The notes: generated by a model from the sequence alone, not told the origin. DNA of 64,000 nt from Norana najaformis (GCA_964023275.1 OZ029914.1:50608530-50672529), one strand, 5' to 3'. Positions 42,721 to 54,600 are shown, numbered from the stretch's first letter. Translations and numbers: made by a program.

Positions 42721-43640
42721 AACAGTACCCGTGGTTACATCGGCTTGTCGAGGCTACTTCACATACTTTGTAATAGTAACTGCGCAGTTTTAACTAATTA
42801 TGAAATGATGTACCCTGAGACGGGTCCACCGTCATCGTTATCGTAAGCAAGGCGTCCTTAAATAAAGAGATGGATTAACGAAACAAAAACTTAACTGTTG
42901 GTTGCTACAGACTTTCTCATTTCATCTTCAACACATTTTCTTTCGTAAATGCTCGGATTTCAAGCTGAAACAAGTTTAGCAACACGTTCAGTAAATACTA
43001 AGTTCCGCATTCTTCAGTCGGCAATCATGTGAGTTAAGGGTTTCTGTTGAGGAAAAACCGTTGATCTATAAATGACTTTCACTTCGAAATTGCGAAAGCG
43101 AAAACTAGCACCAAAAGGCTTTTCTTTCTTCATGTTAATAACATTCGTCATTCATCAGCATTATAGCCATCATCATCATCATCATCATCATCTTCATCAT
43201 CATAGTTATCATTTATGTCATTATCTGAGTTGTTGCGTTATCGCTAAATTGTTCCTTTTTATGATTCCAGATCAAGGCAACTCGAGGCGCAATAGGAACA
43301 GTTATTGGCGGAATGCTTACGTTACATGTTAGACAAGGAAATAGCAACACATATTTAGTTTTTCAAAGCATCGGATTGGTTGGCATACACAAACGTCTTA
43401 AACTAGCAGTATAAATTTTGGTTTTTGAAGGGGCCATGTTAGTGTTCATATACATAGTTGTACGCAGATGTTTATAGGCTTATAGTGATACTGGCTGCGT
43501 TCCATCTGGTTGTTTAATGATTTTAATTTTAGAGACCTTAAACACAGATGGTAATTTGAAAGCGGTCTTTCAATTCATGTCGATGTTAGGAACCATTTGC
43601 GAAAGCTTCCTTTCAATTATTCACTATCTAAATATCATAC
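42720..43640. other. No gene seen; contains a CAT microsatellite
   Basis: A (CAT)n tract lies at 43,166-43,205. The rest is AT-rich without a recognisable exon or element. Confidence 0.45.
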
Positions 43641-45075
43641 ATAGAGGCCACTTACATTTGAAAACAGAATTCTTTTAATTATTTGATTTTCGACCTCTCA
43701 TCTATCTAGTGAACATGGTGGAGCCCATACAGTCGTTGTAGAACCACGACTACATTAACATTTACATTTAACTGCATTTCTGTATCGAAAATATTGAAAA
43801 ACCTTGTTATAAATAGCCACTCTGACGTTAAATTCAAATTTCAAAACATTATACGCTTGAAAGTATCAACGAAATCTTTACAAACGTTTGAATTCTTTGT
43901 AATAATAATATATTCTTACTACGATTTTTGATTACCTGACGATGTCCTTTACCTCTTCTTGGTGTCGTTCGTTTCTTGTAATCTCATCCAAGTCCGAGAC
44001 CAACGAAGTTCTCCTGCTGTAATAGCTTGGTGCACAAGGGAAATGAGGCTCTCACTGCGCATATCCAGCTAGTAATAGAGCTGGAATTGCAACAGGTTTC
44101 AGATGACGGCGATTGAAGCCGCCAGATGGAGCACCCACTCTTATGTCTTCCACCTAACGATGCTTGGATTTCAATTTTGACCAACATTTAGAAATGCAAA
44201 TGAAATGTTTAGTGCCGTCGTTCACCTCCTCCCGAACCTTCTTCTCCTCTTTGTTGTAGCCCCTATATTATTGCATCATTACTACCATAACCACTACCAC
44301 CATCGTCGTTATCAACGCCATCGCTATCATTATCATTGTCATTTCTATCAGCATCATTTTCATCATTAACTTCAGAATCATCATCATCACCCTAATTAAC
44401 TAGAGCATCATCGTCATCGTCGTCGTCGTCGTCCTCATCATCATTATCATTATAGAACAAGAGTTAAAGTCGTAGATCAAGAATTGAGAATAAAAAGCGA
44501 TGAGAAGTTGGAATTTTTAAACTTTTAGAGGAATGCGTTGTTCGATTTTTAAATAGATCATGTGATCGAAAATTGGACTTCTATATTTAAAATTTCTCAA
44601 ATAGATGTAATAGTTATCTAGAAGAGCTACAAAATCTCTGTTTTAATTACGATTAGCCAGTGCTTTAGAACTGAAATAATGAGAAAAATATGCCATGCAG
44701 AGGAATTTTTTCAATTATTAAATTTCCGGTTCTTTTCGCCTACACATTGACAAATTGTTCTTAACATTTAGGCCTACAACTTAAATATGTGACTGGTTTA
44801 TTAAACTGCAATTACTGAAGTCAGCCTAATTAAGCATTTACAGCGCATAATTAAAAATCAAAATTGGAGCAATAATACAGCTACAGGAAAGCTGCTCGCC
44901 ATGCTGTAATATGACGAGTTGATTGGACATAGAAATTCATTTACCAATCGCCCTTTAGCTACGACCATCAACTACGTTTGCACGTGAACAACGACGATCC
45001 TTTAGACTTTTCAATATTTAATTATCCATGGTAGGAACAGAGTACAATTGGCTGGATTTCATTATATCAGATATC

Positions 45076-45330
45076 TGCTGGTCTGGTTGGCCGCATTGGT
45101 TAACTCGTAAGTCAAGGCGCCTCTGAGTGTGAGGATGCTGGTTCGCGTCCGGTCGTGGCTTATTTAAGAGATATGAACACCGGGCTACCACGGGTCCGTA
45201 CACGGGTACCTTAAATGGCGAGGCACTCATTGAAATGGGCAGCGTTCTTGAAGGATCTTGCCCGATAAAGTAATTGAAAAATGAGCAGGGTCATTACCAT
45301 ACGGTCGCTATAGATACACCTGTACTTTAA
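45076..45330 (+). mobile_element. tRNA-derived SINE, copy 2 (best preserved)
   Basis: The A-box-like 'TGGCCGCATTGGTTAA' is near 45,088 and the B box GGTTCGCGTCC at 45,140-45,150, about 50 bases apart as in tRNA genes. The body follows: 'atttaagaga', 'gggtaccttaaatggcg', 'attgaaatgggcagcg' and 'gataaagtaattgaaaaatgagcaggg'. No acceptor stem folds convincingly, so it is a SINE and not a tRNA gene. Confidence 0.7.
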
Positions 45331-45359
45331 ATTTGCATTTATGAAGATTTAGGAGAAAC

Positions 45360-46070
45360 TGACAGTTCGACGTCTAATCCTTCCTCTTTCCAGCTGGCTC
45401 TTGTTTCCTGCGCTGTTTAGTTCCGCATGGCTTTTAATAAACTTCGTCTGAATCCTGCTAAAACTGAATTCATTTTTCTAGGCACTGGCGAAAAATAATG
45501 ATTACATTACGCCCTTTCATTTGGGTGGCTTGCTTGCTAATCGTACCCAGTTTAAGCTTAAAGTCTGACTCCACTATTTGTCATTTTCTGACCATGTTCA
45601 GGCCATAAGCACACCTGTAAAATTACGCACAATAGATATTCGAAGAACTAGTCATACGCCTCAAGTTATCTTGGTTTCAGTAGCGAATGCTTAGGTTTCC
45701 AGCCGACTTGACTACTACAACTCACTTTCTACTCTGTGACTAAGAGAGATTTGCGTAAACTACAAATAGTTCAAAAATCTTTGGCCAGAGCCATTACAAG
45801 ACCCAAAAATATCAGCATATTACACTCGTCTTGCACTCATTACGGTGGCTGTCCATCGATCATGGAATCCAATTTACAATCTGTCTTACAATTCACAAGA
45901 TATTACACTTAAATGAGCCAATCTATCTCTGTTATTCACTGCCCGGTTCTGTGCGTTCTGTTAGTTTTTTTAATGTCACTCAGCTCCAAATTTAAGACTT
46001 CTGTTTCAACTTGCCTACCAACTATAATGTGACTTCTCCTTTCCCTGACCTACACAGGAGATTTCGAGTT
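45360..46070 (+). pseudogene. Non-LTR retrotransposon reverse-transcriptase remnant
   Basis: Paralogue of 1,850-2,640. It reads 'MAFNKLRLNPAKTEFIFLG' (45,427-45,483), which is better preserved than in the other copy, then fragments of the 'DYYNSL' and 'NISILHS' parts. Stops and frameshifts throughout. Confidence 0.7.
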
Positions 46071-46803
46071 TTTACGACGATTTCGCTTTAAGCGCACATA
46101 AACTGACTCCCGGTGCAGTGGCGAAGCTAGCCTTCTGAGGGCCCTCGTGAAAACTGTGTTTTGGCTATTTTGTTTTACGTAATTGAGCACCCGGGCCTTG
46201 GCCCCTTGGAGGCCCAGAAAGCCCCTGACCTGGTGGGCTCTTGTGCTTTGCACAACCTGCACAAACTATTGCTACGCCCCTGTCCCGTGCCATATGATAA
46301 CTGCGCTACAGAAGTTATTAGAATAGGTAATTTTTTAGTAATGTTGCGTCAGCCATGTCTGTGATTCAAGTTTGACTCCTGGCACGTTAATCTCCCATAC
46401 ATTCATTCATTCATTCACTTCTTTTCATACAGAGAGCTTGAATGTTTCCACAGGAACGCTAACGTTATTATTAGGTCAAAATAGTTGAAGAAACTCAAAA
46501 TAGTTGAAGAAACTGAAATGAGTGATAAAGAAAAAACATTTATAGCCGCATGTTACTGTATCTAGATCTATAATGCATATCCGATTAAAAACATGAAAAT
46601 GTATTATGAAGAACGATTTGTACCAGAGTCAATACAAGCTCTTTATCAAATGAACAGCACCAGGATGAATGAATAAATTCAGCTTTAACGATCAGAGGTT
46701 GAACAAACGCATCTCAAAGTTGTTTAACTCAGTTTAGTAATTTAACCAGAACTGATATTGCATATGATTATGACATATACGCTTTTTTATGCATTCAACC
46801 ATT

Positions 46804-49056
46804 TCACACATGGAAGAAATAGAATCTGGGAATTTGACCGCAAAGTTCAGTAGTTGACGATGATTCTGTGTGTCTTAAAAAAGTGAATGTGACTTTTCCT
46901 TTCGTGCACACCGCTTGACACGGATTACTGTAGTGACCGATGACACCATGAGAAAAAGCCTTAACCGAATAAATAACTCCAGCTTTTATGATTATTGGAG
47001 TCTCCATCGAAACTTTAAACTGATTTGAGCCTTCAGTAAATGACACTTTAAGATTCTTTTTGAATAACGAAATAGTCGACTCCATGACTTCAATATCAAC
47101 GTCATATTCTTTTCCGTTAAATCCCGTGTATAAACCAACGCCAGTGAGAAAGATCTCTTGATCAGTTCTGAAATTCACTGCATCTACAATTGGCCCTGAA
47201 TTCCACTTATCAGTTACACACACCCCTCGATCGATCCAGACTTCCTCGCCGATTCTTCGTTCAATCGGAAACATCAGCTGGGAGCCTTTCTTCTTTGTAG
47301 CTAAGAAATAGTAGACTGACTCTTTCTCCTCTGAGGTCAGCACATTTCTTCCTACACTAATTTCAGCAAATTCAGTTTGTTCCATGGTTGGAAAGCGTAT
47401 CTTGTACAGCAGATCTCCAAGTATCTGTCTAATCTGCTGATCTGTTGGGTTATCTGTGGATCTCTGAAGCTGAAGTTGGCGCTTAGCCCAAGCCACGCAA
47501 GTTTCATAAATTACTATCTCCCTTACTGGAAGTTTATCCATATAAAGCATGGCTCCCAGGGTCTTTGGTGATGCAGACAATATCTCTGTTCCAGCAAGAA
47601 CGGCATTTGCATTCGAAACAATCAGGTTAAGACATCTATTCTTGAGTTCCTCTTCATCAAATAGTAAACTCTGTTCTAGAACTTGGATGACGTTGTTTAC
47701 TTCAAGACTCTCCGAGAGACATTTCCCACATTCTCTGACTAACTTTGGCAGCATGTACTTCTTGGCAGCGTACATGAGAGAAGCCGCAGTTTCAACATTT
47801 ACTGGCACGTTTTCGCAATAGATGTAGCTGCAAACACAAAATAATAAATAAAACAAATATAATAAACAAATTAATTTGGTAACTACTCTTATAAGCTCTA
47901 CAGAAGATACAAGTCGTAATTTCGTAAATATTATATAAGCATGTCTTGTATCGCACAAAAGAACTCTTATAGCGCCAAATGATGATAATTTACTCCTTTC
48001 TAAATCGGTGAAAACTAATTTGAAGGAAGTATGAAAGAAACGCATTTGTTAACACACCATATGTCCATCAGTTGGATGAGGCATTTTTGAGATCTTTATT
48101 GACCTACATCAGGAGAGTTTGAAGACAACTACGTCATAATGTATGTATGTGTCACTAAATTTGTAAAGCGCCTTTTAAGTAACTCACAGAGGCGCTGCAG
48201 CACGGCTACCTAACGGTCTCTAAATAGGAACGTCTTGAGATGAGCAGAAAATGTTTCTTGAACTGTTGAACAGGCAAGGGATCGGATGTCTGGTGGAAGT
48301 GTATTCCACAGAGACGGCCCCACAGTGGAGAAGGCGCGGCCTGCACGAGCAGAAGTACGAGAACGAGGTACAATGAGTTGACCATGTGTCGCCGATAGTA
48401 GTCTCTGTCGACCAGGTTGATCAGCAACTGGCTTGATGAGCTCATTGAAATATTCCGGCGCTAAGCCAACGATCGAGGACCTGACTTTGAGGAATATTTT
48501 GAACTGTACCCTCTTCTCAACTGGAAGCCAATGTAGGGTGTCTCGTATGTAGGTGGAAATATGCGAGAATCTGGACGTACCAGCGACGAGCCGAGCAGCA
48601 CAGTTGAGGACAGATTGGAGCTGACGGATGTGGAATTTAGGCAAGCCGACCAGGGTGGAGTTGCAGTAGTCCAGACGCGTGATGATGAAGGAATGGACGA
48701 ATGTGTGCATTTAAACTTTCTTTAGGTCTGTTTTCGTAAATCCACACCATTTTATAGAAAATTGGCTTATAAACTCACCTCAGGAGGTCCTTGAAGATGG
48801 CAGCGTCAATATCTTCCACTCTGATCGTTGCTTCTACGCCACTCCTGCACTCAGTCATTCCGCTGGAGAACATGGCTTCGAAAACTGGACTGCGTGAGAT
48901 CAACATGTACTTATGAGCCCGGATTTTGACAGTGGCGCCATCTGATGGTCCCACTTCGAAACAGATGTCAGTTGCTATTTCTTTGTCCAACATGTAACGC
49001 ATGCACTCAGCCAAAGTCTTATCCGACTGCCATCCCATCTCACCTCTAGTTGCCAT
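46804..49056 (-). CDS. BTB-BACK-PHR domain protein C (BTBD6-like), intact, two coding exons
   Basis: Exon 1 is 49,056-48,779 (278 nt) and exon 2 is 47,827-46,804 (1,024 nt), giving 433 residues. The intron of 951 bases has a perfect donor GTGAGT and acceptor TTTGCAG, and the join restores 'DLLS-YIYCE' in the BTB fold. Domains: BTB about residues 20-125 ('IRAHKYMLISRSPVFEAMF'), BACK about 130-245 ('AAKKYMLPKLVRECGKCL', 'AWAKRQLQLQRS'), PHR about 285-433 ('GVGLYTGFNGKEYDVDIEV' to 'GQIPRFYFFHV'). BTBD6-type proteins bind Cullin-3 by the BTB/BACK part and substrate by the PHR domain, in the cytosol. It is slightly shorter than vertebrate BTBD6, lacking its N-terminal extension. 'TTATTTCAG' lies 3 bases before the ATG, so a 5'-UTR intron is likely. 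The intron holds a retrotransposon remnant. Confidence 0.9.
48130..48712 (-). pseudogene. Non-LTR retrotransposon 3' end inside intron 1 of gene C
   Basis: A 166-residue minus-strand frame (48,710-48,210) reads 'SFIITRLDYCNSTLVGLP', 'HISTYIRDTLHWLPVEKRV' and 'FSTVGPSLWNTLPPDIR'. This is the C-terminal part of a CR1/L2-like reverse transcriptase and is almost undecayed. The 3' UTR follows with 'gcgctttacaaatt' and an ACAT tail near 48,140. It lies in the same orientation as the host gene. Confidence 0.85.
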
Positions 49057-49074
49057 GACCTGAAATAACACACC

Positions 49075-50210
49075 CTAATACATATTAATTATTATACCGA
49101 TATTAAATACAAACATTCAAAGTTCGATGTTTCTCCGATTAGAGCAAATGTATAGAACACGGTCTATAATGAGGCAACTGCATTCTTATATTTTTTCACA
49201 CTGGCGATGGCGCATAATGTTTGTTCTTGTCGGGCTGTTACACTCTGTAATGTAATGACATGCATTGCACTCTAATTTGTAGCCTAATGTAAATGTTATG
49301 TCATGCAATGAAATTTAGTCTAGTCTAATGTTTTGTAGCACAATCTATAGTCTAATCCGTTTTCATATGACCTCGAGCCTAGGACGAGTTATAGAAAAAT
49401 AATTAGCTCAGCAAGTATTGCTTTTATAATTTGACTTTGTGGTTAGTTTTGGAATGTGATATTTCTTTGAATTCAAAATCAAGCGAAGATAAGTTGTTGA
49501 CTGGAATTTAGGCTTAGATCTTTATTATGGGTTAATCCAATTTTAAGGCTCGCATATAGATTAATTCACGTAAGATGAAAGCTCTAAGCATTGTTTAGGA
49601 TGAGATAGCCAGACTCACTGAGTGGGTAATGGACGTCGCGAATTAACTTGTCAAGAGTAGTTGTGGCTGTAAATAGTTCACTCATTTGTAACTAATATCG
49701 GACTAAGAGTACGGAGTATACAAAAACCTTAAGCATTAATATTGCCTTCTTCGCTTAGTTCTGACGGTGCATGTATCCAAAATGTTGCAATAGCAGAAAA
49801 TGGGAAAATACGTGCTTTGGACTATATTTAGAATGTCTCATACAATTTTCGATTTTGTTAATGATATGCGAGATCATAGCGCACATTCTCTTGCTCTGAT
49901 AAATAGAATTTGTTCTTACTGTTACACTTGTTGAATCGTCCTTCCGTGAGAGGCCACACTTGTTTAGCTCAATTAACTCACAGGAATCCTAGTCTAACAC
50001 AACTGTCTTGTCTATAAATGTAGCTTCGTTTACAATTAAGTCCTCAGGTACGTCAGCCAAACGATTATTGCTATGGTACACGGGTGGAAAAAACCCAGGC
50101 AAAACTTTTCACTGCTAAATTTAAACTCCGTACTAGTTAAGACACTCAGTTTTAACCTGACTAATCGTAATCGTAATAGTAAACTGAGATTTCTACAGCG
50201 CTCAAAGAAA
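49075..50210. repeat. BTB 5' flank (P) plus upstream block (U), copy 4
   Basis: The P segment is at 49,075-49,380 and the U block at 49,380-50,210. Landmarks: 'gatgtttctccgatt', 'tgtttgttcttgtcggg', 'ggacgtcgcgaatt', 'aaaatacgtgctttggac' and 'gtcagccaaacg'. This is the likely location of the promoter and 5'-UTR exon of gene C, but no TATA box or initiator stands out. Confidence 0.75.
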
Positions 50211-50640
50211 TCTAAGTCGCGAGAAGCAGCTTATACACAGGCGCTCAAACAGAACAAAATCGACAGGCAGCTAAGGTCAGATTCGGTTCCAGGTAAAAAT
50301 CCAAGAATCAGGTAGGTAAATGGACATGTTTTTCTATAGCAACCGTATGGCCTCCACTCTGCTCATTTTTCAATGAATTTATCGGGTGAGATCCTTCACC
50401 GCCGATGCCGGCTTGAATGGGGTCACATCATTTAAGGTCTTCGTGTAGGCCTTCGGATCGTGCTAGCCCTTGCAATTCCAAATACCACCCACCGTAGCTG
50501 CCACGTTGTCTCTCTGTCTGACTCTTGGATCTTGACCTGGAACTGGACCCATTTTGCCTATTGATTTTGTTTGACTGAGGGCCTGTGAATAAGCTGGTCC
50601 CCGTGATGTGGCTTTCGTTGGAAGCTGTAGAAATATCGGT
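50185..50640. repeat. S repeat, head-less SINE (inverted), S repeat (inverted)
   Basis: S copy at 50,185-50,310 (plus); SINE body without its tRNA head at 50,318-50,475 (minus); S copy at 50,510-50,640 (minus). The two S copies face each other around the SINE and form a 120-bp inverted pair. The S-plus-SINE junction recurs at 58,060-58,345, so it predates that duplication. Confidence 0.7.
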
Positions 50641-51710
50641 ATTACGATGATGATTAGTAGATTAAGTAGCTTTAGTTTAAAGAACGGTTTCTTTTGTTCT
50701 CTTCACTGAACACATTATATAAGAAGAGCCCTCTTAGGATTCGTTTTAATGTTACAGTTTAATATATTTAATATAACAATAACATTAAAATTCAACAGTG
50801 ATTTAATTGGCTCTGTTTTATGAAAGCGCTGACCTCTTCATATTAGGCCCTATTCAAAGCTTTACAATGTGGGTGGTAGTTTGATTATGCTTGGAGACGA
50901 TTTTTATCTCCCAACACAAGGTAATAAACGAGGTTCCAACAGTTTAACGACATCATGTGGCGTTACGTGGGTTTAGACATCGGTAGGGAAATTTCTTTGT
51001 AATAGTTCTCATTGTTAGGCATAGGACTGTTACTTATAAGCGAGAATTTTCATAATGACGACGATATATATGTCTGCAGTTGTGACGCGCTTCCATTAAC
51101 ATCTGTAAATACAATACACTCACAAATGCATACACACTATCAACTTACACATTGCAAGACGGGTACACTCAAAGACGTTAATTTTGTGAAACTGTTTCAA
51201 CTAACGCCTCTTCTGTAAGAAATAAGCAGCATAGAACTTCTATTTTCTGCTATATTGTTATTTAGAGGGAGTAAGTTTTCAAGTTAACGGAACCACTCGA
51301 TAATGAGCAACGTTTCAACGCGAACTCCAACATACCACAGGTGGAAAAGGTGCACTTAAACTTTAACTTAGATTAGGAATTCAGGATCCTTAAAAAGCAT
51401 GGCCTCGTCATGAAACGACCCTTGATTTTGTTCTCAACGAAAGTATTATACAAATGCTCCAAAGCAGAAGTGAAATGTAGTCACGGGATTCGACCGCGTG
51501 TCCTTTTAGTGTACTGTGGTTCAATGTGTCTTGTTGCGAAGTTGAGTATCGGTTGGCTACATATCCCCCCTTAAACGGCGAAGGTTTGCCGGTCTTAGCT
51601 CAAATCGTCAGCTGCCTACACCTGTCGGCCACTGGAATAAGGTCCTACCTGTGCCCCAAGAACGAAAGTACCATTTCATTCAAGCATCCATTTTCACAAT
51701 AGAAAACTTC
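50640..51710. other. No gene seen
   Basis: AT-rich sequence. Frames up to 68 codons have no family resemblance. Around 51,480 'cacgggattcgaccgcg' looks like an inverted B box, but no A box is at the right distance. Confidence 0.45.
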
Positions 51711-51714
51711 ACAT

Positions 51715-51900
51715 ATCATCAACATCATCATCTTCTTCATCATCATCACCGCCACGTTCACCATCGTCGTCGTCATCGTCTTCTTCGTCGTCGCCATCAT
51801 AATCATCATCATCGCATTCGTCATCATCATCATCATCATCATCATCATCGTCGTCGTCGTCTTTGTCATCGGAGTAAGGATCAGCAGCATCAGTATCATC
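51715..51900. repeat. CAT/CGT triplet microsatellite
   Basis: Imperfect CAT, CGT and CTT triplets give His-rich and Met-rich frames on the two strands; neither is a gene. Confidence 0.92.
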
Positions 51901-52194
51901 AGTAGCACAGTATACTACCTAGCTTATCTACTGAACAGGTGCGACTTTAGGTAAACACAGAAGGGATCTGCGTTTGGTATGCAACAACTCTAAATAGTTC
52001 CCTGGATTCTGTTCTGTTGAAGAAAATGAATTTGCCGGATTCGCCACAACAGATACTAGACGATGATCTCATATTTTCCATAAAACGTGGTCTTCAAAGT
52101 GAATTTTTCTGCTTCGAATCCATTAAAAATCCAAGTGAGAACGAAAATTCTCAGCAATTATATCACCTCGTCTTCATCATTTTCGTACTTTGCA

Positions 52195-52440
52195 AATGGC
52201 TGTGAACCAACACAAACCCTCGAAGAAGAAGAAATAAAGAATAAAAACAAGAAAAAGAACTAGAAGAATAAGAACAAGTAGAACAAGAACAAGTTGAACA
52301 AGAACAAGTTGAACAAGAACAAGTTGAACAAGAAGAACAATTAGAACAAGAACAAGAAGAATAAGAATAGGAAGAAGAGGAGAAGGAGGACGACGACGAC
52401 GAAGACTAAGAGGAAGAAGAAGTAGAAGCAGAAGAAGATC
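52195..52440. repeat. Purine-rich AAGAACAAG tract
   Basis: Degenerate repeats of GAACAAGTT and AAGAAG; one strand is nearly all purines. A 15-base unit 'gaacaagttgaacaa' recurs between 52,280 and 52,330. Confidence 0.85.
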
Positions 52441-52689
52441 TCCATTCTGCCTAGTCCAAGAACTTGACTAGACTACCTGAAGTAATAAGTAATCGAACAT
52501 ATGTAATTAATTAATTGCATACAAGAAATAGAAGAGGCCTATAGAAGCTTGTAGCTTTCAATCTGGTTCCTCTTGCACTGTTCCTGTGAGCTTACTGCCA
52601 TTGCTGGTGTGATATCTTCACAAGTGCAATAAAATAGTTATGTTCAGTTACAGTATTGAAAGAGGTCAGGAGCGTCAGAATGCTAATTT

Positions 52690-53255
52690 GTAACTTGGAG
52701 ATGTTCAGCCTGCAATTGGTGTATACTTGGTGTATACTTGCTATCTTTCCGAGCTGTGCGCAAAGTACATCTAGCTATCATTTGCTGCAGTTTTGCACTC
52801 TAGTCCTTTCGAAACCTGATGCATTTAAAGCTCACTGTTAATTGGTCTCGTTTAACCATCGACATGCATTTGATGCATCAGTGCATTTCATAGCTGTTGA
52901 GGAAGATCTCTTTTGTCTGGACTTTAATATTCATTGTTGCACTCTCTACGTGGAACAGAAATAAAGTCGAGGAATTTGTCCGTTGCCCTCATTAGTGTAT
53001 AAAGATATCGCATTTCTTGAAAATATTAAGTCTTCAATTGTTGTATACTTCGTGTATAGGCTACTTGCTTTCTTGCCGGGCTGTGCGCAAAGCACATCGA
53101 GAGGTTATTTGCTGCAGTTCTGCAAACCGAAGTTCTTACGTCATCTGACGCTTTTAAAACTCATTGATAATTGGTCTCGTTTAACCAACGACATGTATTT
53201 GATGTTTTAGTGCATTTCCTGACGGTTGAGGAAAACCTCCTTTGTCTGAAGCAAT
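52690..53255. repeat. Direct repeat of about 220 bp enclosing a BTB-PHR fragment
   Basis: The two copies, 52,705-52,920 and 53,036-53,250, share 'ctgtgcgcaaag.acatc', 'ttgctgcagtt', 'aattggtctcgtttaacca' and 'gttgaggaa'. Between them lies PHR remnant H. Confidence 0.75.
52930..53025 (-). pseudogene. BTB-PHR remnant H (last residues and 3' UTR)
   Basis: The minus strand reads 'NGQIPRLYFCST' and a stop, equivalent to the end of gene D ('GQIPRFYFCPM'), followed by the same 3' flank ('agagagtgcaacaatgaatatt'). Only about 95 bases of homology remain. Confidence 0.7.
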
Positions 53256-53359
53256 TGAACGATTTGTCAGAAGCTTCGGAGATTCCCACGGTCCAGTTCA
53301 AAATCAACAACATACACTGAAGAAGATCGGTCTTCAATTGCAGTCCCGACCTACCTGTA

Positions 53360-53580
53360 TGTGCTTATGTATGTACATGTATGTATGTATGTGTGTATGT
53401 ATGTGTGTATGTATGTATGTATGTATGTAAGTATGTGTGTATGTGTGTATGTATGTTTATGTGTATGTGTGTATGAATGTATGAATGTATGTTTTTAAGT
53501 ATATATGTATGTATGTATGAATGTATGGATCTATGTATGTATGTATGTATCAGTATATATACATATGTATGTATGTATGT
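53360..53580. repeat. (ATGT)n tetranucleotide microsatellite
   Basis: ATGT and GTGT units with scattered variants. It encodes only Met-Tyr-Val-Cys repeats and ends directly at the LTR-like segment. Confidence 0.93.
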
Positions 53581-53581
53581 T

Positions 53582-53985
53582 GTAACAGTGGCACGCTCTA
53601 AAGGAATGTCACTTGTGTCTTATTGTGGCGCGTGCCGATGCACCTGTCTGTTAGAAGGTGTGCTAGGGGGCGTGTCATTAGAGGACTTTGAAACGTTACC
53701 AGTCCTTATGATGACTGAATATAATAAGGTGAAGTTTGAGAGACAGAAAGACAGACAGGTAGAGCTACAGAGACAGACAGACAGACAGACAAAGCTAGAG
53801 AAAGAGTCAGAGTCGGAGAGAGTTGCCAGTAGTCAAAGTTAGTCCGTTAAAGTAGGTTTTAGCGAAGGGTCAATGAAGAACTTGTTATGAGAAGCGTGTT
53901 GAAAAACTGTTTAAAGTTGAATAAATATCGTTGTCAAGTACACACTTCTTCAACCGATAACATAAATGGGGGCTCGTGCAGTTCA
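53582..53985 (+). mobile_element. Possible solo or 5' LTR with tRNA-Pro-type primer site
   Basis: The segment starts TGTAACAGTG and ends near 53,963 with 'gataaca', i.e. TG...CA borders. It carries AATAAA at about 53,921 and is followed by TGGGGGCTCGT at 53,968-53,978, which equals the start of a tRNA-Pro primer-binding site as used by some LTR retroelements. No gag or pol follows, and no second LTR was found. Its origin (Ty3-like or other) cannot be told from this. Confidence 0.4.
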
Positions 53986-53989
53986 ACCC

Positions 53990-54600
53990 CTAACCGCCGC
54001 GATTTATATGTGTACATATGTACGTATGCATGGGTACATGTATGCCTTTTATACGTATGTCAAAATTGTGCTGTCTGAAGCCCAATCATTTGACTTTCTG
54101 GGATCTATAAAAGAAGAATTTACGATATGATTTGTTGTGATCTCTGAACTGCATTAATTTGCGTCAAAATAAATTCATTTACGAATTCAGTTCAGTTAAG
54201 TTGGCATTATCATATCACTACTTAAAATTTAAAAAAAAATAAATATGGGCATTTAATGGTTCTGTTTTTCATTGTTTCGAAACTAGTCAACGTCACTGTG
54301 ATTTGTATTTTCGACTGGAGTTTTGTCTAAAGTACATCATTGCGGCCAGTAGACTATCGATGCGAATGGGTGGACTTAAAGCAGCTTTTCTTGATGATGA
54401 AGAATTGGAGTTCACGAATAAGAGTTTCACGACTTTAACTTTTTATGTGTATTGCACGAAACACCACAGCTGTTGTTACCACCATAAGTGCATAAGCTAT
54501 AATAACAAACTAGTGTTAAACTAAATGAAACGGACGATTTTTATAGACAATAGCTTTTTAGGCGATTGACTGTTTTTCTAAGTCTATAAGTATATTGCAT
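53990..54600. other. No gene seen
   Basis: AT-rich sequence between the LTR-like segment and the ACAT array; no exon or repeat family recognised. Confidence 0.45.

Larger units (their letters stand above)
43640..46800. repeat. Segmental duplication, copy 2 (partner of 1-3,130)
   Basis: The order of features is the same as in 1-3,130: AT-rich flank, triplet array (44,270-44,460), SINE (45,076-45,330), reverse-transcriptase remnant (45,360-46,070), tetranucleotide tail, then the 3' end of a BTB-PHR gene on the minus strand. The two copies differ by many substitutions and short indels, so the duplication is old. Confidence 0.75.

Noticed and set aside
45076-45160. Functional tRNA gene
   Set aside because: Both pol III boxes are present, but the ends do not pair into an acceptor stem and a SINE body follows without a terminator.
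47377-47821. Plus-strand frames antisense to BTB gene C (and at 55,511-55,783, 58,921-59,259)
   Set aside because: They recur only because the sense exon is conserved; codon changes between copies follow the minus-strand BTB frame.
51470-51560. Possible tRNA or SINE on the minus strand (inverted B-box-like text)
   Set aside because: No A box at the right spacing and no cloverleaf could be drawn.
53242-53842. Met-Tyr-Val-Cys repeat proteins
   Set aside because: Translations of an ATGT array and a GACA run; no credible gene.
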